This document shows positions 1 to 9,615 of a DNA stretch of 64,000 nt, in pieces. The stretch spans positions 434,001-498,000 of the forward strand of contig JADNYV010000005.1 of the NCBI GenBank assembly GCA_015501055.1, written 5' to 3'. Source of the DNA: Mucidula mucida. Its lineage: Eukaryota > Basidiomycota > Agaricomycetes > Agaricales > Physalacriaceae. The position numbers and the translations under genes were made by a program. A model generated the notes under the pieces. That model was not told the DNA's origin and ran no database searches. It saw only the letters and a program-made list of their open reading frames with translations. Position 1 is the first letter of the stretch, and each line of letters opens with the position of its first letter.

Positions 1-196
1 CGGATCCAAAAGCTGCCCGTTTATGCTGGAACCGCAAGGACCGTGAGTGGTACACTGACACTCATCTGACAGTTCGTGGAAGGACTTAGGATGCCGAAGA
101 TTTTTGTGGGAGAAGAAGCACGTGGAACTACGTCACGTGTAGGTCGCGTTGATCTCTACTTTCCTTTTCGGTCAGTTTCAAATCTTCATCATTGTC

Positions 197-2238
197 ATGA
201 CTTCCACGTACAATCCTACTTTGCGTCGATTCCTGCAGGTCTCTGTCGAAATTCCGCCTTCACCACTACATGCTCGACCATCATCTACCTCATTACCCAC
301 GACGAGCAGGTTGAAGGAGAACGCGTTGAGCGCGTCCATTCCTAAGCGAAAGGCTGAGGATCAAACCGACAAGGAACCTATCAAGAAAGCCCGTCGGCTT
401 TCTGATGAGGAATCATCTTATGTCTATTGCCACCAATGTTGCAAGAAGCGTGATCCTTCTGGTAAGTGCGCCCTCCTTGATTCACGGCCGCGCTAATTAT
501 TATAGATTGCATTCAATGCACATTCCAGGACGCGAAAAACTCGAAGAAGCCATCAACAACCTTCAAGCGCTGCCATGTGCTATTCTGTCGCAACTGTCTC
601 CTCAATAGATATAATGAAGATCTAGACAATATCAAACTCGCGCCACGGTCCCAAGAGGACACCGGGCATAGTACCGGAGAGAGCTATACATTCAAGTAGG
701 TTCTTATAATGTCTCCATATACTATTGGCCTTATTCTGTAACATCAGATGCTTTAAATGTCGCGATATTTGTAACTGTTCTCGTTGTCGAAAGCTTAAAG
801 GCCTCGCACCTATTGGGTACATTATGTCTTCTCTTTTTACGATTCTTCCTTACGTGATATAGGAATCAATTCTTAGAGGAAAGAAAGAAGAACACAGAGT
901 CGCTGAAAGTCATAGCGCCTGCGTCCAATATGGAGGTGCTCGTCAAACGAGTCCCGAAGTCCAAACCCAAGGTCATCTCCAAGATACCATGGACCCCTCT
1001 CAACACCTCTTTATCCTACGCCGATGCTGAAGATCGAATATTCATTCGAGAATTTGTGGCGCGGTTCGCTCCCGAAATGAGATTCTCTAAATCCCACATC
1101 GAAGAACTTGGCTATATTGCAGGCACCGGACGCTGCCACCGCGATGAGGAATTAGCTGATTGGGTCAGCGAGGCTGCACTGAAGGCCATTCTGGTATGGC
1201 TTCTGGAAATACTAGGGACGATAGCGATGATCATCTCGTTCAGACCGTAAGCTTCGGTGCGCTCACTTCACCATCTTCTGATGACCAGTTGCAGGCGTTC
1301 ACTACAGCCCTCTCAGAGGTTCGTTCATCAAGTGGTAATCTTAATAGGATGTGGACTGGTCTTGCGACTCTGCGCAACTCTGAACGGACGCTTGCTCTGA
1401 CTATCCCCGATCCCCTTCCCTGCCCCGAATCTGCCGTGATACGAAGCACACGTAGTACTCGAGATTTACCGCCCAGCGCCACTCACATCGCACAGTCAGC
1501 TCAACTTGTTCCTGTCGTTTTGAGTTTGGTTGAAGCCGTTCTAAAAGCGGATGTTGTTCGGCAAGAACTCGACGAAGGGCTACGGCGATATCGAGATTAT
1601 GTTCGTGAGAAGCAAGAGGGTGTGAAGAAGGAGAATGAGAGATGGGAGGGTGTGAAAGGTGTCGAGAATGCCATCCAAGTAGGCAATATTTCACCGTTCG
1701 TGATCTCTTAATCTAACGAACGACCTCGTAGCTGCCCGACTTCAAAACCAAGCGTAGCAATCACAAGTATATTCTCAACAGCCTGGAACATGCACTCAAG
1801 GTCGCGTCTTACGATTCTACTGTCCGAAGTGGACCACTTGGTGTAGATCACGACGGAAGAAAATATTGGGCTGTGTCTCCCGGTGCCAATGATCGGCAAT
1901 ACGCTAAGGCTTTCCTCGAATGGCATGCAACTGGCGGTCGGAGACCTAAACGAGGCAGAGGTACTAAAAACGGGAAGAAAGGTGACCCGGATTATTTACC
2001 TGACTGGTCGTCAGTGGTTATGGTTTGGGGCCGCAAGCCTCCTGATGCTGCCTCTGACCGAGACGCACAGGATGCTTGGTGGGTGTTTTCTGATTCTGCG
2101 GAAGTCCAGCAACTAGCGGCATGGTTGGAAGATAAGATTGATGAGGGCGATTCGCAACTCAAGAACCTCGTGTCGGGGCTGACTGAGCATGCAGCTGTCT
2201 TGAAGTGGAAGGAAGGCTTGGACGGGGAGAATATTTAA
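197..2238 (+). CDS. CDCA7-like 4CXXC zinc-finger protein with WHIM-like C-terminus
   Basis: The N-terminal part carries the cysteine pattern of the R1/CDCA7 zinc-finger domain: YCHQCCKKRD, then CIQC, CHVLFCRNCLLNRY and, after an intron, CFKCRDICNCSRCR. In animals and plants this domain partners the HELLS/DDM1 remodeller in DNA methylation. That role is inferred here, not seen. The C-terminal half has PLGVDHDGRKYWAVSPG and DAWWVFSDSAEVQQLAAWL, which resemble WHIM/WSD motifs of chromatin-remodeller partners. I chose the ATG at 197 because the upstream in-frame start is only TTG. Introns lie near 460-506, 700-748, 819-862 and 1680-1731. The frame breaks at GGG 1215-1217 and is restored by one extra G, giving ILGDDSDD. 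No intron with suitable phase explains the break. Confidence 0.8.
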
Positions 2239-3626
2239 GTCTAATGTCGCCTTGCGTCCTGCTTACCTTCATCATTCATTGTAGATTCCAGTCTTTCGGA
2301 CCAGTTTGTCTCCTCGTCACCCTACCATACTGTATGCATTGGATTCCGTTCTAGATCGCCACCCGTATAATATATCCCTCTTCTTAGCTACAGTTCCCAT
2401 AGCCCGCATAGATCATGATACCTTCGAGACCATACAACAAACCATCTACGTGCGATGGGTGATGTATGATGAGAAACGCTCGACAGGCAGGTGCACCTCT
2501 AGTGAGTTATCGTCGCAAGATTCAGAGTGAGGGAGACTAAAACGACCAACCAAGAAGGGATGAAGTTTCCCATGCATACATACTGTACCTGCTAGACAAC
2601 CTTGATCCATGAGGTGTGTCAATCGTAACTCGTCGCAGCGCCTTGAAAGCGGTTCAACAAAACCCGTCAATCCTTTGATGAACAATGATGGGCGTTAAAA
2701 TTAGAAATGTTGTGCGCGTCCCGGAAATTCCTCTACGAATCAAGCGCTTGAGCCTGAACGTTTGAACCGTCAGATAGTTGACAAGTACCGAGTGACAGGA
2801 ATACTTCATGGTACCAACGTATGTAAGAGGTAGTCGAGCGGGTTTCTATGGCCGCCAACGCAGATGCTCGTTTTTGGCGGTGCCGTAACAACCAACAGTC
2901 CTCCGTCCGCGCTAGCCCCTGACATCAATGAGATCAGAGGTTTGACGGAGGTCGCTGAGTTGCAGCTGAGTTGACGTCTGGTTGACGTTGAGTATTGATA
3001 CGTACTGAATGCTGATTGAACGTTGAACGCTCAAGCTCAAAATTACGCGCTTGAGGCGACGAGATAGCATGCTAATAGGAGAGTCGATGTTGGACTCGGA
3101 TTCGGGTCGAAATTGAGCCAAGCTCGAGCCTTGAGGTCATCAACGTCTAGTGCATGTTGATGAATCATACCGGCAGATCACAGGCATGGCGGAGAAATCA
3201 CGGAGGTTCAGATATACCTTCAGGATGTCGAGTCCACTCGAGAGGGGAGTTCATGGGCCACAAAGCTGGTGTGTGAGCTAGCGACGGGCGTCAGGACTCA
3301 GCGACTCACCGCCTCTCGGTCACAAGGAGTGTGTATTAATAAACTAATTTCAATAAAGAGTGATCGAATTCAAGGTACGAAAAAAGGCACACGCTATGCC
3401 GCCGATGCCGGTGTACATCTATAAGGACAGGTACACGGGCTTGTTCTGCCTCTTACCCCCCCTTCTTCTCCCTCAGATCGCTCTGACACTGCGCCGCCCA
3501 GTGCGTCCGCTTGTTCTACCTTGCCGACACTGGTGTCGTGCTCTTGTTTCTTTTCTACAGCTTCAACTCAGTACATTCATTCTACACCACTACTTCCTAT
3601 AAAATCCAATCCTTCACGTACCCGAA
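2239..3626. other. intergenic region, no gene recognised
   Basis: This 1.4-kb stretch lies between two genes on the same strand. The ORFs in it are short, lack conserved motifs and overlap on both strands, so I call none. Around 2945-3045 the pentamer TTGAC/GTTGA recurs about half a dozen times, giving a weakly repetitive look. The 3' part presumably holds the promoter of the secreted-protein gene. TATAAAA occurs near 3598, only about 28 bp before its ATG. Confidence 0.5.
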
Positions 3627-5427
3627 ATGTTTTCCAGATCTCTTTTCTGTGCCCTCTTGGGTCTTTACGTCTCTGCTTTGACGGCTGAGGCTGTACCTCG
3701 TTTTGGAGGCGGGTTTAAGCAGGACGATACGGCGTCTGCGTCATGTGATGTGGCTATCTTCAACTTCAGCGTCTAATGCGTTTCTGATTACCTTTCGTAG
3801 TTGGCCTCTATTGTGACCCAGACAGTGACAGTAACCGCGAGCGCCGTCGCTGCGACCGCTACTGGTGGTAATGCTAACTCAGGTGGATCCGGTCAGTCTT
3901 TCAAGATCCCGATTTAACTCCCCACTCACGATTAGTCTAGGCTCTGGTAACTCCTCGAATGGAGGAACAGCGGGATCCGGCAACGGCGGCTCGAATGCTG
4001 GAAACTCCGGCAACAACAATGGTAATGGCGCAACTGGTGGTAATGCTAATTCAGGTGGCTCTGGTCAGTCTTCTGAGGCGTGATTTAAACATCTACTCAC
4101 GGTCAGCCTAGGCTCCGATAATTCGTCGACTGGAGGCGCAGTTGGATCTGGCAATGGCGGCTCCAACGTTGGGAATTCCGGCAATAACAATGGAGCTGGC
4201 ACTGGCAATGCTGATGTCGATGCTCAAACTTCTCTGAGTTCGTCATGTCTGTCCTATTGCTCAGTTCCCGTCTGATAAGTACATCAGCTCTCGATCCACG
4301 GGTTATCGCGAAAGGCTTTGCAAACGATGGACAAGATGTCCCCGCTGTGGGTCAAGTGGCATCTCTGACCTCGACCAACAATTTCATCAATTTTTGCCTG
4401 ACGGTGGCGAACACACCCATCACCGACGGCAAGCAGGTCACAACTGGAAGGTGAATGCATTGACAGCTGTATCTTTAATCCGCTTCTAACGCGACCTCAA
4501 AGCTGTAACCCGGCGCCTATTGGTGTCATCCCGTCGACTGATAACATGCCTAGCTCTAAGTTCGTCACTCCAACCAATTTTGGGACCGTCCAAGCGGATA
4601 CTCCCTTTACCATCTCAATGGCCATCAACAACATCGAGACAGGAAACTTTGTGAATGCGCAGGAAAATTACTTCGCTGCACCTCAGCAGTTGACCTCCTC
4701 GGGATTGATAATCGGGCACACCCACGTCGTTGTCGAGACCATCGACTCCCTTGATCAGAAGACTCCTACAAACCCCAAGAATTTCGCTTTTTTCAAGGTA
4801 TGCGACAAATACTCTTCAGCGGCGCATCTCACGTTCTTCACAAGGGTGTAAATGGTAAAGCAGTCAACGGTGTAGTTACCGCCGATGTCACGAATGGACT
4901 TCCCGCGGGTGTTTGTGAGTGCCTATCGTTCTCTCTTGAGATATGATCCCAATTGTGCCCTCATAGACCGGTTGTGCTCCATCAACTCCAGCTCGAACCA
5001 CCAGCCGGTCATTGTTCCTGTCGCGCAGCATGGCAGCCTTGACGATTGCGTTTATTTCACTTCGACAGCGAATGGTAAAGCAGCTGGTATAGTAGCCTCC
5101 TCCCAGGCTGGAGCGAGAGCGTCAGCTACAGCAACCGCCATCTCATCCTCTGGTGCAGTGAGCGCGAGCGTCTCAGATTCCGCCGCTGTGAACACGAACG
5201 CCGTTGCATCCTCTGCCATAGTGAGCGCCACAGCGGTCGCGTCGGATGCCTCCGCCAGCGTCACCGGTGTTGCTTCGGCTGTCGGTCCCACAGACGTCCC
5301 CTCTGCATCAGCAATCGACAATGGGGCCGATGTCTCCTCCAGTGCAACTGACGCTGTGCCTTCTGCATCAGATGACAGCGGCAATGGCCGAGAAGGAAAC
5401 AAGAAAGGCCACGGCAAGGGTAAATAG
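3627..5427 (+). CDS. secreted basidiomycete protein of unknown function (often mislabelled ribosomal protein S17)
   Basis: The product starts with a signal peptide (MFSRSLFCALLGLYVSALTA). A glycine/asparagine/serine-rich linker follows, then a conserved domain with ALDPRVIAKGFANDGQD, NPAPIGVIPSTDNMPSSKF, ENYFAAPQQL, IIGHTHVVVE and VAQHGSLDDC. The tail is rich in alanine, serine and valine and ends basic (NKKGHGKGK). The domain is widespread in basidiomycete secretomes, sometimes misnamed ribosomal protein S17, and has no assigned activity. The linker is encoded by a duplicated exon-plus-intron unit. I place about seven introns, among them 3749-3801, 3892-3939, 4064-4111, a short one near 4239-4288, 4799-4848 and 4915-4966. 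The low-complexity tail suggests cell-wall contact, but that is inference. Confidence 0.8.
3864..4205 (+). repeat. tandem duplication of an exon-plus-intron unit, period 172 bp
   Basis: Copy A (3864-4035) and copy B (4036 to about 4205) both begin GGTGGTAATGCTAA and run through the same exon end, a short intron starting GTCAGTCTT and ending CTAG, and the next exon (SGNSSNGG versus SDNSSTGG). The two introns have diverged more than the exons. The duplication lengthens the Gly/Asn/Ser linker of the secreted protein by one module and keeps intron phase and frame. Confidence 0.85.
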
Positions 5428-5806
5428 AATTAGATGACATTTCTGGATACCTTTTGGGTACGTCGGGCACGCTGAGCGCTGGTTTTTATACTATTTATTT
5501 CGCTTTTTACGTTTCGTTTTTGGGCTATATCACACTTCGCAACACATTTCCCAACATCAGGTAATATCCTCGACGCTCGCCAGTACATACTAGTTTGATG
5601 GCGCTTGAGCTTGAGGTTAGAGCCGGTCGAAGAAATCTTTTGAACACTGTCATTCTCCGTTCGTGTCAAGGACCACCAAGGGGAGGGAGCAGTCGTACAC
5701 TCAACAGTGTTTCGGAAGTATGAAGGCGGACAGGAAATCAATGCATACAGTATCTACTTGGACAACTAAAAAAAGCACACGACAATAGATACTGAGGTCG
5801 ACTCAA
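5428..5806. other. convergent intergenic region
   Basis: This is the 3' space between the secreted-protein gene and the HACD gene, whose stop codons face each other. It should hold the two polyadenylation regions. I see no coding sequence or repeat in it. Confidence 0.5.
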
Positions 5807-6755
5807 TCAGTTGGCCTTTGCGCCTTTGCCGGGACCAAGGACCTTCTTTCGCTGAGCTATCATATAAGTATACATGACATATAACCCTGCGCAATAATTA
5901 GAGACCGACGTATTGAAGGAGCAAGGAACATACCTGGCCACCATATCAAGAATAGAATGGCGCGTATATAATCTGTTGGCTTCCACATTCCTTTCGCCCA
6001 TGATGTCCAACTCGGGATCGGAGAGGAAGCTGGGAGGGTTGCGTAGTTGAGGAATGCCTCAGAGGACGCGCCCATTGGGTATAGGACATAGAACGCAGTA
6101 TATCGGAGGTACAGAAGGGGGTATGGTTCATGGCCGAGAAGGTTGGCAGCATAGAATGAATACCGGACGACTTCCGTGACGGACCATGCAAACACCATGG
6201 TTGTGTACAAAGGATTCGAGCACACTTCCGGGAACTGCTCTGTGACGCCCCAGATAGCATACAGGCGGCTTGTCACTTGCATGGCCGTCGTTACAAGTGG
6301 ACTGCGTACCCAGCCGAGCATAACGTGGGCCACTTCGAGGATAGCACATGTCTGCACGAATGCAGTCACCGTTCCAATACGGAGATAGCTAGTGGTGAAG
6401 CGCCGGAAGAATGGTTGGAGTAACTTGGGTAGCTTTGACTCAAAATAGAGTGGGCTAGTGCGGGATGCCTTCAAGAACGGGAGGAACCGAGAAAAGGTCG
6501 AGGAGGCAGACCCAGACGACGCCTCTAAGATGGCAGCGCGACGGTCAATATTGAAAATGTGGACAATGAGGAGGAGGAGGATGTAGCCCCATCCGAGGGT
6601 GGAGAGAACATTGTAGGCCACTAGGTAGTATCTGACGAATGTGGGTTTGGACTTTGCTGCATTACAATGAGAGACGGTAAAAAACAGTGCAAATTTTACT
6701 GACATGTTTTGGGAGGCGGCTGTGGCGCAGATGCGGGAGACTTGGCTTTGGCCAT
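5807..6755 (-). CDS. phs1: very-long-chain 3-hydroxyacyl-CoA dehydratase (HACD/PHS1)
   Basis: This is an integral ER-membrane enzyme that dehydrates 3-hydroxyacyl-CoA in very-long-chain fatty-acid elongation. After a short Ala/Pro-rich N-terminus come about six hydrophobic segments. The family signature is present as EVVRYSFY, LRYTAFYVLYPMGASSE and a C-terminal YVMYTYMIAQRKK. The Tyr and Glu of YPMGASSE are seven residues apart, matching the catalytic pair described for yeast Phs1. Exon 1 ends near 6704, and its intron removes an apparent alternative N-terminus. A second intron sits near 5889-5935, so the last exon encodes LYVMYTYM to the end and a basic tail. It diverges from the GH16 gene across 169 bp. 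Confidence 0.92.
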
Positions 6756-6924
6756 GACGATGGTGGTTGCGGTTAAGGACTTAAAATTATAATTTCAGGG
6801 TCGACCGTAACAAGGGAAATTGATACACGTGATACGACCTGTCACGATCGCGATCCTCACTGCCTTTTATGGACAATGCGCCACGTTCAAGAGAGAGGCA
6901 CTCTGGCTTCTTCTTCCGTCCGCT

Positions 6925-8169
6925 ATGTCTCTTGTAGTACACATCTATGTCGCTCTTTTTCTAGTCACGACCTGCGCATACGCTGTTTCCTTCCACATCG
7001 CCGATAAATTTCAAGGACCCGACTTCCTCACCTGGGATTTCCAGACTTTCGATGACCCAACACACGGTCGCGTCAACTATGTCGACAAAGACACTGCTCT
7101 TCAAACCAATCTCTCGTTTGGTGTGCTAAATCGCCTTTCTCGTAAAGGCGGGATCCTAATTCTGTTGCAGTGTCCGATGATAGGTTTATCATGCGCGCCG
7201 ACGCCTATCAAATGGTCCCTCCTGATGCTCGCGGAAGAGACAGTGTCCGAATCGCGTCTACTACCGCTTATAACGAAGCACTCTTCATCCTCGACCTGCA
7301 GCATATGCCCGAAGGATGTGGTACATGGCCAGCATTCTGGACAATCAGCAGAGATGGGCCGTGGCCTCACGGCGGTGAGATAGATATTATAGAAGGTGTG
7401 TCTGCTGCTTGGGCATTGCGTTCATTCTAATTCTCACACTCAGGTGTAAATACCAATAGCCACAATTTAGCTTCGCTGCACACAACTCCCGGGTGCTCCA
7501 TGAGCGATGCTCGGCCCCAGAATGGGTACGTGTGCTAGCATAAACCGAGTGATGTTGACGCGTAACTGACTCTCCTTCACAGGCGTCCAGTCTCCTCCAA
7601 TTGTGACTCGGCTGTCAATTACAACCAAGGTTGTGGTGTCGCCTTCAAAGACTCAAATTCTTATGGCTCTGGTTTCAACGCCAATGGGGGAGGTTGGTAT
7701 GCAATGAGCAAGACACTGGCATCGGGTGTTCAAGTTTGGTTCTGGCCAAGAGACTGTTCTGATGTTCCCGATGAAGTTCGCGACTTTCAAGGTTGCGACA
7801 CGATCGACATCGATAAATGGCGCCAACCAGACGCGTCATTCCCATCAGATACCTGTGATCAGCCATCCCATTTCAACGAACACAACATGATATTTGATCT
7901 GACTATTTGCGTGCGTCCATGTTTATTCCCGTCTCTCAGTTTGCTTACTCGCATTGAACAGGGCGACTGGGCTGGAAGTGCTTTTGGTCAAGCAGGCTGT
8001 GGTACATCTACTTGTGACGATTGTGCGCTCTCCTATCTTTCTGTTTTGTTATGACGATTGAAACGTTCTGCCAGACGCCAACAGGAACCCGGACGCGTTT
8101 AAAAACGCATTTTGGGAAATAATTTCGCTGCGCGTTTATAACTACTTGAATAAGTCCACGCCCGGCTGA
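6925..8169 (+). CDS. GH16 endo-beta-1,3(4)-glucanase, secreted
   Basis: A signal peptide (MSLVVHIYVALFLVTTCAYA) precedes a GH16 domain that cleaves beta-1,3/1,4 or 1,6-branched glucans. Catalytic motif: HGGEIDIIEG, with the nucleophile and acid/base glutamates spaced as in the family. Other family markers are GTWPAFWTI, QVWFWPRD, a cysteine-rich GCGTSTCDD and the terminal YANRNPDAFKNAFWEI. Five introns (near 7123-7169, 7396-7443, 7527-7581, 7909-7962 and 8021-8072) join these pieces in frame. The start is the Met at the head of the signal peptide. The upstream in-frame extension has no such feature. The enzyme probably acts on the fungal wall or on plant and fungal glucan outside the cell. 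Confidence 0.9.
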
Positions 8170-8517
8170 TTGCTTGTCGCGTGTCTGCTACGTTTCATAC
8201 CCACGCTCGTTTTACGACCTGTACTCTGAAGATTTCATTAGAATCTGGATATAATTGAACCCAGGCTAGTCTATCCTCCACGAGACCCTTTGAGTTGTAC
8301 CTGTAAATGTCCGGCTATCAGCTTCGAAGAGCGTCGATACACATGGTTGCTTGCTCATGTGAGGGAATCGTGTTGAGTAGTGCACGGTCTTCGCACTGTA
8401 TCGCATGTGACTTCAGATTCTAGCCTTCTAACGTTTATCACAGAGAAGGGCCTGTGAGTATTTAAGTCGATATGCTCAACTTTGCGAGTTGACATGCCCC
8501 GTACCTGTTCAGCCCCG
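8170..8517 (+). other. intergenic region between two same-strand genes
   Basis: About 350 bp with no supported ORF. It should contain the GH16 3' end and the promoter of the AhpD-like gene. Confidence 0.45.
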
Positions 8518-9397
8518 ATGTATAATCCACCCTTCATTCTCGCTGTTCTTCTTTTTTACATCCCTTCCTTGCTGGGACTGGCCGTCCTGAAGGAGAAACG
8601 CGATGATGACTTGCCAGCCAGAGTGCCCTACATATTTCCGGAGCCGGGTGCAGACCCAGTACGTTCCTGTCTTGTAAACTAGAAGCTATACTTACAGAAA
8701 GGATCCTTCGTGATAGATAGCAGACGAAATTCGGACTCGTCGTGAAGGCGGAAAATTACTTGATCTCGATGGTGTTCTGTAAGTCGAAACTCTACTATAT
8801 TTCGTCCGAGTCCTACCGTGACATTCTTGGCAGACTTCAATCTCGGGAATTGGCTGCTGGATGGAATCAGATGTTTTCTGCTATCAGAGATGCAAACAGC
8901 CTACCAGGAAATATACGTGAACTCCTTGTGCGTCCCATCATGCATGCCTCGCCGATAACTTCATTGATTGACTCGGTAGATTCTGCGAACAGCTGTACTC
9001 AACGATGCTACTTATCAATGGTTTGTTCAAGTCGTGTTTCTGCACCCACTTTCTGTGCTGAGTAAAATAGGCTTCAACACGAAGGATCTGGGCGCGCTGA
9101 AGGTTTAACGACTGACCAGCTACTGATAATCCGCCTCGCCCACCTTTTACGGAATTGGATACCGTAGCAAGTGTGCTGGGTCTGGAGCTGGCGATATCTA
9201 TGTCCCTTGCCGACGAGGTGGCGAGGAACGTTCGGGTTTCCGACGCCACCTTTGGTCTTTTGGCCAACTTTCTGAATTCGACACAACTCGTCGATGCGTT
9301 CGCCACTGCTGGAGGATATAACTTTGTCAGCAGATTTACCGTTGGACTAGATATCGATGCTAAGATGGACGTCAGTGTCCCAATTCCCAAAGATTGA
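8518..9397 (+). CDS. secreted carboxymuconolactone decarboxylase/AhpD-like protein
   Basis: The spliced product begins with a signal peptide (MYNPPFILAVLLFYIPSLLG). It then has the fold markers of fungal carboxymuconolactone-decarboxylase-like proteins: FPEPGADP, REGGKLLDLDGVL, SRELAAGWNQMFSAIRD, RELLILRTAVLNDATYQW, QHE, EGLTTDQLLIIRLA and a C-terminal GYNFVSRFTVGLDI. The CxxC redox pair of true AhpD is absent from the segment where it would be expected, so peroxidase-type activity is doubtful. Introns lie near 8659-8716, 8777-8834, 8927-8979 and 9022-9071. The frame breaks at CCC 9139-9141 and one extra C restores RLAPPFTELDT. The substrate is unknown. Confidence 0.7.
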
Positions 9398-9615
9398 GAC
9401 CTCTGGGATCAGAATTACTACCACTTTACGTACCTTACTGCAATGTCTTCAAGATTTGTAGTTTAGATACACCGTCAACTCCAATCATCACGGCGCGCCT
9501 TCGTAAAGCTGTTTTTGCTCTGTGTTGAAGCTTAAAGGCTTGCGACTGCCTGTCCACCTGCGCACGTAATGCTCGATGCTAATATACATTCCAAGGTGCC
9601 TTGAAACCGAAAATA

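Noticed and set aside
1164..1215. Intron explanation for the frame change in the CDCA7-like gene
   Set aside because: Donors at 1164 or 1194 with the acceptor at 1215 leave the wrong phase and hit a stop. A missing G fits better.
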